Assembly (NCBI GenBank): GCA_029243025.1
Contig: JAQWSU010000039.1
Coordinates: 1-64,000 of the forward strand
Length of the DNA: 64,000 nucleotides
Reading direction: 5' to 3'
Source of the DNA: Pirellulaceae bacterium
Lineage (GTDB): Bacteria; Planctomycetota; Planctomycetia; Pirellulales; Pirellulaceae
A program made the translations under genes and the position numbers. Under the pieces are notes generated by a model, which was not told the origin of the DNA, did not search any database, and saw nothing but the letters and a program-made list of their open reading frames with translations. Shown here one piece after another: positions 55,103-63,706 of this stretch. Within the stretch, counting starts at the first letter, position 1, and every line of letters begins with the position of its first letter.

Positions 55103-56557
55103 TCAATCGACCGTCGTGAACGGTGAGGCGGGTAGACCTTCCTTGTTGTATAGATTCACGCGTGGGTTTGAGTCGTAGGCGTAACGCACATTCTGTGGCT
55201 CAGCAACCTCATCGCTCCAAACGACAACCGTTTCGCCGTCGATCGTTGCTTTCGCTCGGTGCCAGTTGCCATCCTTGTCCTGTACGGAGAACTCGGCGAT
55301 CTCGGCGTCAGGCGTCTCGCTTACAGGATCGAGGTAGTACTCACCACCTTTGTCGGCGACTAGCAGTCCACTGCCGACATGATCGAAGGTAATGCGAGCC
55401 TTGTTGCCCTCGATCTTATGCGCCGCGTAGAGCGGGCCGGAGGGAACGATGTTTTTGTGGTAGTTATTCGCCAGTGCCCACAGCGAAAGTCGATGTCCGA
55501 CGTCTTGTTTGTTCCTTGGATGAATATCCTTCTCCGCGCCGATGTCGACGATGACCGCCATGCCCGTGTTGGGGACACGCAATGCGCGGCGCTGACCTTC
55601 ACGGATCGGTCCCCAGCCGCCACCAGCTGGTTGGCCAGTATGGTCGCTGCCGAAGTCTGCCAGCTGCACCCAGTAGAACGACAGGTCTTCATTCTGAAAG
55701 ACCGAGCGCCAGCCCTTGACGAGCGCTTCTTTCAGGTAATCGTAACGCAGCCCGTCGCCCGCATTGGATTCGCCCTGGTACCAGATCGCCCCGCGAACGC
55801 TTAGCGGTGTGAGCCCCGCAACCATCCCGTTGTAGATTTGCGTCGCGCCGCCTTTGTATTTGCCTTGCTTCAGATCGGCGACGTAGTCTGCCAGCTGCGG
55901 TACCTGTTCGAAACCGACTGGCGGTGTGAACGGCTCGATACGTTGACCGCCCCAGTTCGTGCCGATCAGCCCGATCGGAATACCCAGTTCCTTGTTAAGT
56001 GCACGGCCGAAGAAGTAGCCGACAGCGCTGAATCCGCTGATCGTATCGGGCGAGCAGACTAGCCAGTCCGCTTCCTGTGCGTCCTGTTGCGGTTCGTTCT
56101 GCGTAACATGTTTGGGCACGTTGAAGAAACGAATGGTCGGGTGGTCGGCTGCGGCGATCTCCTGCTGCCCGTTGGCTGCCTGGTTAACCGCCCATTCCAT
56201 GTTGGACTGGCCTGAGCAAATCCAGACCTCGCCGAGTAGGATGTCCTTGAACTCGATCTTCTCCTCGCCGCTCACGACTTGGAGCTCGAGTGTCTTGCCT
56301 TCGGCCTTTCGCGCCGGGAGTGCGACGAACCACTTGCCATCCTCGCCAGCTCGGAGCGATGATGTGGCCGCTGTTTTCAGATCGCTTAAACTTACCACGA
56401 CTTTTGCCCCCGGCTCCGCCCAGCCCCACACGCGGATGGGCATCTCCTGTTGGAGCACCATGTGGTCACCGAATACGTTGGCGACTCTTAGCTCGGCGTT
56501 GGCCGTCGGGGCGAGTAGTAGTAGCAAGATGAAGGTGAGCGAGCGTCGCAGGTTCAT
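55103..56557 (-). CDS. Sialate O-acetylesterase-like SGNH hydrolase
   Basis: A 484-residue protein from ATG 56557 (MNLRRSLTF), with signal peptide (FILLLLLAPTANA). The catalytic block I is EVWICSGQSNMEWAV with nucleophile Ser in GQSNM, and GAIWYQGESNAGDG is block III. An N-terminal immunoglobulin-like sheet (VFGDHMVLQQEMPIRVWGWA) precedes it, as in family sialate O-acetylesterases (SIAE type). It would release acetyl groups from sialic acid or acetylated polysaccharides. It is convergent with the asparagine synthase-like gene. Confidence 0.85.
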   Translation of the reverse strand: MNLRRSLTFILLLLLAPTANAELRVANVFGDHMVLQQEMPIRVWGWAEPGAKVVVSLSDLKTAATSSLRAGEDGKWFVALPARKAEGKTLELQVVSGEEKIEFKDILLGEVWICSGQSNMEWAVNQAANGQQEIAAADHPTIRFFNVPKHVTQNEPQQDAQEADWLVCSPDTISGFSAVGYFFGRALNKELGIPIGLIGTNWGGQRIEPFTPPVGFEQVPQLADYVADLKQGKYKGGATQIYNGMVAGLTPLSVRGAIWYQGESNAGDGLRYDYLKEALVKGWRSVFQNEDLSFYWVQLADFGSDHTGQPAGGGWGPIREGQRRALRVPNTGMAVIVDIGAEKDIHPRNKQDVGHRLSLWALANNYHKNIVPSGPLYAAHKIEGNKARITFDHVGSGLLVADKGGEYYLDPVSETPDAEIAEFSVQDKDGNWHRAKATIDGETVVVWSDEVAEPQNVRYAYDSNPRVNLYNKEGLPASPFTTVD

Positions 56558-56578
56558 TGTTCTCTCCGTTTGATGCAT

Positions 56579-57394
56579 ATTGATTCTTGGCCCGTATTTC
56601 CCAATCGAGTGGCGGCCGGAACCGCTTCAAGTGTTCACTGGCCCGATGGTAACATTTTTCGCTTGCGGTGAAAAACGCCGCCGAGGACGAAGATCCTCGG
56701 CTTTCTTGGTCTTGAAGTTGAGCGAGTTGGGATCGCTGATCGAAAGCGTAGTCGTGCGAACCGGTGTCTTGCGTGAGAAAGTGTCGCAGCGGGGCGTGAT
56801 TCTTGTTTGGCTGGCAGGAAATACCAGGCTGGTCCTGGGATGAATTCATCACTGAGCAAAAAAAGCTGGAAAGAAAAATTATACTGACTGATCAGGCATT
56901 GAGTTTTCACGAAAAGGTAACCAACTCGTTGTCGAATCCGCATTTGCTGGCCGTATCGGGGTGTCAATTTATTGGCTCTTTCGTTCCTGCCCCAAGTGGG
57001 GGTGGTTGCAGCCAAGATTGTCGCTTGCGCGACGGTAGCTTTTGGTGACCGCGGTCGAAGGTGTGCCCCGTAAACGAGCGTAACAAAGGATTTCCTGCTC
57101 TGTCCCAACGTGCCGAGGGGGTCTCGAATCGACAACTAAATGCTTAGCGCAAATTGGAACGAAAGATGCGTTCGAGAAAATAGCTTGGACTGTCTTGCTT
57201 GGGGCGTCGTCAGAGACTAGGTTCTGGGAGAATCACCTGTAAGGATCTTCTGATACACCGCGTGGAAAAGTTGTCTGACAGGATTCAACGAGATTCGTGG
57301 CCGGTTGCTGTCTTCAGTGCTGACCTGCGAAGCGGTGCTTGGCCACTTTGTTTTTAAGCTAGTTCCTACACAATTCAAGTGAGTTAATCTAGCA
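56579..57394. other. Intergenic, hairpin only
   Basis: No gene recognised between the divergent sialate O-acetylesterase and serine-hydrolase genes. It contains a strong hairpin at 56680 (listed) and the two promoters. Confidence 0.5.
56680..56704. terminator. Hairpin, possible two-way terminator
   Basis: An 8-bp stem (GCCGAGGA / TCCTCGGC) with a 6-nt loop, followed by TTTCTT on the plus strand; on the minus strand GTTTTT follows a few bases after the stem. It lies in a divergent intergenic region, so it may insulate rather than terminate a known gene. Confidence 0.4.
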
Positions 57395-58630
57395 ATGAAT
57401 TTATTTACATTCGGCCGTATCGGCATTCTCGGAATTGTAATCCTCGCGCCTAATTGGTCGTCTGCAGAAGAGCTGAACGGAGTTGTTCGACGGTATCAGC
57501 AATCTTTGATCGATCAAGATCGCACGGGAAGTAATGCGGTCATTCTTTTTCGCGATGGGCGTCGTATCTGTGATCAAACCGTGCAGTCCGGTAAGCAGGG
57601 GGATCGAGACATCAACTCACGGACTTTGTTTCCAATTTGGTCCATGAGCAAACCGATCACGATCGTTGCGACGATGCTCTTACATGAGCGCGGTAAATTT
57701 GACTGGAATGACGAAGTGTCAGCCTATATTCCTTGCCTGAAGGATCTCCGGTACAAGGAAAATGGGCAGCTCAAGAATTGCAAAGAACCGCTTCGTATTA
57801 TTCACCTCATGACGCATCAGTCGGGATGGTCGTATCCAAGGCGCGAGAATGAAATCGACGTGGGATCTGTACCTGATGTTAGCTTTGATTCAATTTATCC
57901 AAACCAGACAAGGTTTGACAATCTGCAAGGATTTGTGGAAGCCTGTGCAAAACAGCCGTTAGCCTTCGAGCCCGGAACGCGCTTCTTGTATGGGGTTAAC
58001 CAAGCGATTCTCGGACGTTTAATCGAAGTTATTTCTGGTCAGTCATTTGAGACGTTCCTGCAGCAAGAACTTTTTGAACCTCTTGGCATGATCGATACGG
58101 GATTCTCACTGAATGCCGATCAAAGAACTCGATTTCAGCCCTTGTTCATCAATACAGGTTCGTTGAAGGGTTTTACCTATCTTCTTGACGAGATGAGCTA
58201 CAGTCCCGGCAGTCAGGCCTGTTTTGGTGGGGAGGGCCTTGTGTCGACGATGGAGGACTATGCCAGATTCTGTGAAATGCTTGTTGCAGGTGGGGAGTTT
58301 CGCGGAAAACGTATTCTATCTGAGGACAGCCTTGCCACCATGACGAAAAAGTGGGCCGACGGATATCCCCAGGAAGCCAATGCTGACCCTGATTTAGATG
58401 GGCATTACTTCGGCTTCTCTCTTTTCATTCTGGATGATCCTGAAAAGAAAGAGAAGAATGTGCCGCGAGGAATTTACGGATGGGCCGGCTATCACAACAC
58501 CCATTTCTGGATTGATCCTGAAAACAATCTGTTGGGTTTGTTCATGAGTCGAGCACGTCCGTTTGACTGGGGGATTCCATTCGGCTTGAGAGAGGTCGTC
58601 TACGAGCAGCTTACAGCCGAGGATGAGTAG
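57395..58630 (+). CDS. Beta-lactamase-family serine hydrolase A
   Basis: A 411-residue secreted protein (signal GILGIVILAPNWSSA). The SxxK motif is FPIWSMSKPITIVATM (nucleophile Ser, general-base Lys). The second motif Tyr is in FLYGVNQAILGRL, and a late WAGYHNTHFWIDPEN stands where class C/EstB-type enzymes have the HxG triad. It is a class C beta-lactamase-like esterase or peptidase (EstB type), probably not an antibiotic enzyme. It is about half identical to the protein at 60203, with many shared blocks. Confidence 0.85.
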   Translation: MNLFTFGRIGILGIVILAPNWSSAEELNGVVRRYQQSLIDQDRTGSNAVILFRDGRRICDQTVQSGKQGDRDINSRTLFPIWSMSKPITIVATMLLHERGKFDWNDEVSAYIPCLKDLRYKENGQLKNCKEPLRIIHLMTHQSGWSYPRRENEIDVGSVPDVSFDSIYPNQTRFDNLQGFVEACAKQPLAFEPGTRFLYGVNQAILGRLIEVISGQSFETFLQQELFEPLGMIDTGFSLNADQRTRFQPLFINTGSLKGFTYLLDEMSYSPGSQACFGGEGLVSTMEDYARFCEMLVAGGEFRGKRILSEDSLATMTKKWADGYPQEANADPDLDGHYFGFSLFILDDPEKKEKNVPRGIYGWAGYHNTHFWIDPENNLLGLFMSRARPFDWGIPFGLREVVYEQLTAEDE

Positions 58631-58654
58631 AAAGCGGGCCGGGGAGGGTTGTTG

Positions 58655-58759
58655 ATGAAACGTATCCGAAACCTAGTTGTGTCGTGGTTCCTAATGCGTT
58701 TTTGTGCTCTGCTGGAAAAAATTAGGAGTGTGCACTTTTTGAATGCCACGGTCGACTAG
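58655..58759 (+). CDS. Possible small membrane-like protein (34 aa)
   Basis: A 34-residue frame 24 nt behind the serine-hydrolase gene, with a GGGAGGG Shine-Dalgarno sequence about 8 nt ahead of its ATG. The peptide (VVSWFLMRFCALLEKI core) is a short amphipathic or membrane helix with basic N-terminus. It could be a genuine small protein or chance; there is no homology to support it. Confidence 0.3.
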   Translation: MKRIRNLVVSWFLMRFCALLEKIRSVHFLNATVD

Positions 58760-58891
58760 GATTTCTGTCTCTTATGAGGCTACGATCGGGACAGAAACAA
58801 TTTCGTATCAACTTAATTGGCACTTGGCACGAGCGAAATCGGAGGTCGTGCTCTGCGCTCCCGGGATTTGGCAGCCAATTCGATAACCGAA

Positions 58892-60097
58892 CTATTGGTG
58901 GATTAAGTCGACCATTGAATTGGCAAACGCATCTCCAAGTCGAACGAAGAACGCACCGCTTCCAAGATAGTGATAAGGACGGTCACTGCCAACCGTGTCC
59001 CATTCATGGAAATGCTCCGGCCAGCCTTTTTGGAAGACGTCATTGGAGTACAGAGAGTACTCCTGATAACTCTCGACAGCTGCCACATTGTTGGCGGCTC
59101 CCAAAGTCTCGGCGGCTTCTCGTTGGGCGAGGGAGACTTTATTCTCCGCCACTTTTTCAGCCGTTACTCCTGTTCCTAGCACTCCAATTACAAATGGCAT
59201 GTTTGGAGTCTTATACTCTTCACGAACATCGTTGACAAAAGCGACCATATTGTCTTTATAGTTGTCTCGGAATTCAGGGGCGAACTGATCGTTGAATCCC
59301 TGGAACCAGACGAAGCCATCGATTTCATAGCCCGTCTTGGGATCATACTCTGGATGATGTTCTTTCAGATTTGCGAGTACCTTCTGAATGGCTTCGTTCA
59401 TCATTCGATAATTCGATCCAGCATTCTTGCTGATTTCATCGGCCTTGTCGCTTGTCTGTTCCTTCTTGTTGAGTTCATAGGTTCCGGCGGATGGAGGACG
59501 GAAATTATAATGAAGCGATTTGCCACCCCAGGAGGTTTTAATCAATAGGATGGGGCCGTCGATCTTCTGCGCGAGAGAGAGGCCGAAGCCATATTCGGGC
59601 CCGATTTTTTCCGTTGAACCACCGTAACCGATTCCAAGCTTACCCGCTCTCTTGTTGCCGTCGGCAATCGAGCTGATATAGACTCGATCGGAATCAACAC
59701 AAGCTGAAGTGACTTTTTCTTTGTACGCTTCATGTGCGGCTTTGAGGTCTTTGACCTTAGCTTCCAGGGCCGTTTTTTCTGGCCCGTCGCTCATCGCTTT
59801 TACCTTTTCGTTGGAGATTCCTCCGGTCAGTTCGTCCAGCTTTCTTCCCCGCTCCAATTGCTTTTCCAGAGTTGCTCGGGAAACAACGCTATCCTGGCCT
59901 AAGACCGATTGCACGAGTTCCTGGTCACGAGTGTTGTCCGATGCAAGTAGAGTAGCAATTGTATGTGCTCGTGCGTGTCCCACCATATTCGATTGCCCTG
60001 CCAGGATGAAAATCTTCAGAGGTTCCCCAGCAAAGGTCGAACTAGCGATTAGAAAGAAGAGGGTTGCAACAGCCGGTTGCTGGAATTTTTTCGGCAT
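58892..60097 (-). CDS. SGNH/DUF303 acetylesterase-like protein
   Basis: A 401-residue protein with signal peptide (VATLFFLIASSTFAGEP). The nucleophile block is KIFILAGQSNMVGHARAH (Ser in GQSNM), and the later block is GFVWFQGFNDQFAPEF. It belongs to the carbohydrate acetylesterase group (DUF303/SASA). A Lys/Glu-rich coiled insertion of about 80 residues (LEKQLERGRKLDELTGG, KVKDLKAAHEAYKEKV) follows the nucleophile and is unusual. It sits between two paralogous serine hydrolases, which suggests joint action on an acetylated substrate. Confidence 0.85.
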   Translation of the reverse strand: MPKKFQQPAVATLFFLIASSTFAGEPLKIFILAGQSNMVGHARAHTIATLLASDNTRDQELVQSVLGQDSVVSRATLEKQLERGRKLDELTGGISNEKVKAMSDGPEKTALEAKVKDLKAAHEAYKEKVTSACVDSDRVYISSIADGNKRAGKLGIGYGGSTEKIGPEYGFGLSLAQKIDGPILLIKTSWGGKSLHYNFRPPSAGTYELNKKEQTSDKADEISKNAGSNYRMMNEAIQKVLANLKEHHPEYDPKTGYEIDGFVWFQGFNDQFAPEFRDNYKDNMVAFVNDVREEYKTPNMPFVIGVLGTGVTAEKVAENKVSLAQREAAETLGAANNVAAVESYQEYSLYSNDVFQKGWPEHFHEWDTVGSDRPYHYLGSGAFFVRLGDAFANSMVDLIHQ

Positions 60098-60202
60098 GAT
60101 TGAAACTTCTTTTTTTAGGTGAAAGAATGACTTGGTTTTGTCCCAGGTGTTGATTCTTTTCGTGGGTGAGCATCCGGGAAGATTATCATACCCGATCGTA
60201 AT

Positions 60203-61435
60203 CTACTTCGATCCATAAACAGCCTGCCGAAGTTGTTTGGGGATCTCATAAGTGAACTCTCTAGCCCTTGTCATAAAGAGAACGTACAGCTCGTTTTGTG
60301 GATCAATCCAGAAATGGGTGTTGTGATAGCCAGCCCATCCGTAGATGCCACGTGGAGCTTTCGAAGTCTCCTTGGCCGTATTGTTTAGCACAAATACACT
60401 GAATCCCATGTCCGTTCCTGGCCAGTCATCGGGGGAAATTTCCTTACTGTGGATTTCCGTCATTTCCTGGATGCTCGCTTTTGAGACGAGGCGGCTGTCC
60501 CGATCAACGCCTGCTTTGGCGAGCATAGCACAGAACCTCGCGTAGTCGCTCGGGCTGGAAACGAGGCCATCGCCGCCGAAATGCGCACGGCTCGTTGGAC
60601 TGTAATTCAATTCATCGAGAAGGTGCGTGAAGCCCTTCAAGCCACCCGTATTGATGAACAGTGGCTGGAAGCGTTTGCGCCTTTCTGAATTGAGCGCAAA
60701 ACTGGTGTCATTCATCCCGAGCGGGTCGAAGATCGTCTTCTTTAGATAATCGGAAAATGACTGCCCGGAAAGCACCTCCACAAGCCGGCCGAGGATGCCC
60801 TGGCTATTCCCGTAAAGAAAATCAGTTCCGGGGTCAAACGCCAGCGGATAGCGAGCCGCTACTTCGCAGTATTCCTGCAGATCACGAAACCGAGTTTGAT
60901 TGGCTTCGGGTTCAATATTCTCGGCCGGGATGCCGTCCATCGCATAATAACCGTAGCCGGATCGATGCGTCATCAAGTCAATGATCCGTAGCGGTGTTTT
61001 AGCTGGGCGTATCGTCTTACCTTCCCGTACCGTAAGTGTTTCAAAGCAAGCAATGTATTTCGAAATTGGGTCATCCCAATCGAAGAGACCTTTTTCGTGG
61101 AGAGTCAACATCGCGACAATCGTGATCGGCTTGGACATCGACCAAATTGGAAACAGCGTTTTGGGGGTGACGTCGCGATCGCCCTGTTTGCCAGAGTTCT
61201 TAATCGCCTCATAAATTACTTTGTCACCTCGGGCTACGATCACGATGTTGCTGCCGGTAACCTCATCACGAATTAAGTTTTTTTGAACGTATTGCAAATC
61301 CTTTGCAATACGTGGATTGAGTCCATGCATGAATTGATTCGATTCGTCGCTATGAGCTTGAGTTGATGAGATGCATGTTGCTACAGTGAGAGTGATGAAA
61401 CAACGATGAAGTAGTTGAATCGTATTGTAATTCAT
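60203..61435 (-). CDS. Beta-lactamase-family serine hydrolase B
   Basis: A 410-residue protein with a signal sequence (ITLVATCISSTQAHS-like N-terminus). SxxK is FPIWSMSKPITIVAML, the Tyr motif is FLYGNSQGILGRLVEVLSGQ, and WAGYHNTHFWIDPQN is identical in type to paralogue A. It shares with A the blocks QGDRDVTPKTLFPIWSMSKP and NTGGLKGFTHLLDELNYSP. Likely a periplasmic esterase or D-peptidase-like hydrolase. The pair A/B flanks the DUF303 acetylesterase and probably arose by duplication. Confidence 0.85.
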   Translation of the reverse strand: MNYNTIQLLHRCFITLTVATCISSTQAHSDESNQFMHGLNPRIAKDLQYVQKNLIRDEVTGSNIVIVARGDKVIYEAIKNSGKQGDRDVTPKTLFPIWSMSKPITIVAMLTLHEKGLFDWDDPISKYIACFETLTVREGKTIRPAKTPLRIIDLMTHRSGYGYYAMDGIPAENIEPEANQTRFRDLQEYCEVAARYPLAFDPGTDFLYGNSQGILGRLVEVLSGQSFSDYLKKTIFDPLGMNDTSFALNSERRKRFQPLFINTGGLKGFTHLLDELNYSPTSRAHFGGDGLVSSPSDYARFCAMLAKAGVDRDSRLVSKASIQEMTEIHSKEISPDDWPGTDMGFSVFVLNNTAKETSKAPRGIYGWAGYHNTHFWIDPQNELYVLFMTRAREFTYEIPKQLRQAVYGSK

Positions 61436-61540
61436 ATTGAGCTTTCGTATGAGTCTGACAATTCGCCATACAGAGGGCGCCTCGTACCATTCTAGGCGAT
61501 TCTGTCTGTTGATACGAAAACCTTCTCGACTTCTTCCGCA

Positions 61541-61864
61541 GTGGTTACCTCTCGAATGATGCTCTACGTGCTGGTCGGCTTGGGCATCGACATTCTGTTT
61601 CTGTTTTTCTGCTTTGTCGAGGACGGAAATGATTGTTCAGCAGCAGAAGAGGCATTCAAACGCTTTGCCGCAATAGATATTGCCCCGGATGAGTCACAAG
61701 TTGTAACATTGCAACGGACAGATCTGGTAGACATGTGATACCGCAAGCTTGTGGTTCTGGATTCTCGAGGAAAACGTTGGTCGGTTCTGCAGTTCAATGC
61801 AGACGAGTTGATTTGGCAGCACGAACGGATGGTGCAGATCCGAGTATCGTTAATGGTTTTCTAA
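61541..61864 (+). pseudogene. Small membrane protein interrupted by TGA
   Basis: From GTG 61541 (or ATG 61556) a frame gives a hydrophobic start (MMLYVLVGLGIDILFLFF) and then AAIDIAPDESQVVTLQRTDL before TGA at 61736. The same frame continues for 41 codons (YRKLVVLDSRGKRWSVLQFN, IWQHERMVQIRVSLMVF) to TAA at 61862. The second half has the VLDSxGRRW pattern common in planctomycete small proteins. The most likely reading is a nonsense mutation, perhaps of a Trp codon. Readthrough is possible but unproven. Confidence 0.45.
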
Positions 61865-61934
61865 TCGTCCGCTGAGGTTCGCTACCATGGTTTACGCTGA
61901 GTCTTCTTACAAAAAATCTTCGTGAAAACCAAGG

Positions 61935-62708
61935 ATGGCCAAAGACTCACATTATCGATCTATGGAACGACCAAAAGCAGTCTTGTTTGACTTGGATGAC
62001 ACCCTCTACGACCATCTGCATAGCGCACGACAAGGGCTGATTGCATTGAGTCGGCGGCATCCGACCTTGCGGGATGTGCCAGTACCTGTGTTAGAAGAAC
62101 GTTATTCTCAAGCTCTTGAAAAGTTGCACCTGCAAATGCTCAGGGGGGATCTGACCCAGACGGAAGCACGAAGCCGGCGGATGCAGGAATTCTTCGGTAG
62201 TTTCCAGATTCGACTCACCCATGACGCTGCAATCGCTGAACACAGTCGGTTTCGCCACGACTGTGATCGGGCTTTTGAACTCGTGCAGGGGGCAGGGGAA
62301 ATCTTGCGTTGCTTACGAGAACTCGAAATGAGAATGGCAATTATCACAAACAATCTCGTTTCAGAGCAGATCAGCAAGTTGAAGCAGTTGGGCATCGAGA
62401 ACTATTTCGAGGTCGTTTCCATTTCAGAAGAAGTGGGGGTCTCCAAGCCTGATCCCAAGATTTTTGAAATCACCCTCAATCGACTCGCACTCCAAGCCAA
62501 CGAGGTTGTCATGGTTGGCGATTCCCTGGAAAGTGATATTCGAGGAGCGCAGGCGGCAGGGATACGAACGGTCTGGTTGAAACGACGTCCGGAGTTGCAG
62601 GGTCAGCTGCCGCCGGGAATCGCCGTTATCGAGAGCGACTTTTTGAAACACGAAGAATCGTTGGCCCGCATTCTCAATCATAGGGCCAAGGCAACGCCCG
62701 GAGATTAA
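61935..62708 (+). CDS. HAD-family phosphatase (YjjG-like)
   Basis: A 257-residue protein, ATG 61935; ATG 61962 (MERPKAVLFD) is a possible shorter start. HAD motif I AVLFDLDDTLYDH, motif II IITNNL, Lys motif SKPDPKIFEI, motif IV VMVGDSLESDIRGAQAAG. The cap inserted after motif I is alpha-helical, as in nucleotidase YjjG or phosphoglycolate phosphatase-like enzymes. Cytoplasmic. Likely a small-metabolite or nucleotide phosphatase. Confidence 0.85.
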   Translation: MAKDSHYRSMERPKAVLFDLDDTLYDHLHSARQGLIALSRRHPTLRDVPVPVLEERYSQALEKLHLQMLRGDLTQTEARSRRMQEFFGSFQIRLTHDAAIAEHSRFRHDCDRAFELVQGAGEILRCLRELEMRMAIITNNLVSEQISKLKQLGIENYFEVVSISEEVGVSKPDPKIFEITLNRLALQANEVVMVGDSLESDIRGAQAAGIRTVWLKRRPELQGQLPPGIAVIESDFLKHEESLARILNHRAKATPGD

Positions 62709-62770
62709 AGCCGACCTTGCTAACAGTCTCGACTGCCGCCCGAGAATGAACAGAGGATCGAGCTACGAGC

Positions 62771-63530
62771 TTATTCGAAGCTGATATTGAGTCGGAACAT
62801 CGGACCGTGAACTAGCCTGTCGTATGCGTGAGCGGTGATGATATCCCAGGGGAACTCACTCCCCGCGCAGAAGATCCCGACATCACCTTCGAGCCACAGT
62901 TCGTTGCCTGGGCGGATCATTCGCCGAATTCGTGCCCCGACGATGGGGTCGACTCAGTCGATGCGACCTGGACTCGCTTTGGCGGTCTCCTTTTTGACGT
63001 TGAAACCGTTGACATTCAATGTCTCGGTCGACTCAAACATCTGATTCCAATCGCGGGCGGCGCCGAACAGATCGATCGTGGTGGTGCCACTAGCCACTTT
63101 GCAATCTCATCGACTATGCCTAATTCAACGAGGGCCGGTTCGATGTCGAGGCCGACGCCAGCTGAGAGTGATTGGTCGGGCCCGGTATTGACGGCTGATT
63201 TTGAACGCCTGATACCCGCATACATCATTTCGGGAAATAACTCTAACCGGCCTTGCCGTATTTTCGTGTAACCCATGACAGGCATTTTGCTCGGGCTTTC
63301 CACGGTCTCAATCGGATTGGCATCGACCTCGATTGATCGACCGATAACTGTTTGCGTTCCTGTGCTCCAGGGTAGCCAAGTGTACGGGACTACATCAATG
63401 GTTCACCTGGTTTGTGGAGGTGGCGCGCAATCGTCGGTTGAACAGTCATCGCAGCTTGAATCGCAGTTGCCATTGGCGTGAGACTTGGGAGCAACGAATC
63501 CCAGGATCGATACGAACTCGAGAAGGCATG
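62771..63530 (-). pseudogene. Decayed outer-membrane beta-barrel protein
   Basis: Read on the minus strand, adjoining frames form one protein. A signal region (LLEFVSILGFVAP) leads to a Cys-rich linker NCDSSCDDCSTDDCAPPP and then a TGA. Next come VVPYTWLPWSTGTQTVIGRS and GLDIEPALVELGIVDEIAKW. After a frameshift near 63090 comes TTTIDLFGAARDWNQMF. After another stop near 62950 comes VDPIVGARIRRMIRPGNELW, then LEGDVGIFCAGSEFPWDIIT, ending RLNISFE and TAA at 62771. The YTWLPWSTGTQTV, VDPxVGARxR and GDVGxFxxGSxFxW blocks are typical of an outer-membrane barrel family seen in Gram-negatives. At least three disruptions make it a pseudogene. Confidence 0.65.
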
Positions 63531-63706
63531 CTCAGATTTGTAATTCTATCAAATGAGCAGCAAGGTGTTCGATACTTGCTTTTGGGCAGCATGTTTTTGC
63601 TTCCCAAATACGCAGCCAGATGAACATAAAAAGATTTCTCGACGTCAAACGGTTTTCAGCGATGGACTCTCGATGTTTTGCACGTTGATGACGTTTCAGA
63701 GTATCG
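63531..63706. other. Intergenic, nothing recognised
   Basis: A short gap between the decayed outer-membrane gene and the thioesterase fragment; no feature was recognised. Confidence 0.4.

Noticed and set aside
62828-63271. 147-codon plus-strand frame
   Set aside because: It is the antisense shadow of the outer-membrane-protein pseudogene, which shows real family motifs on the minus strand.
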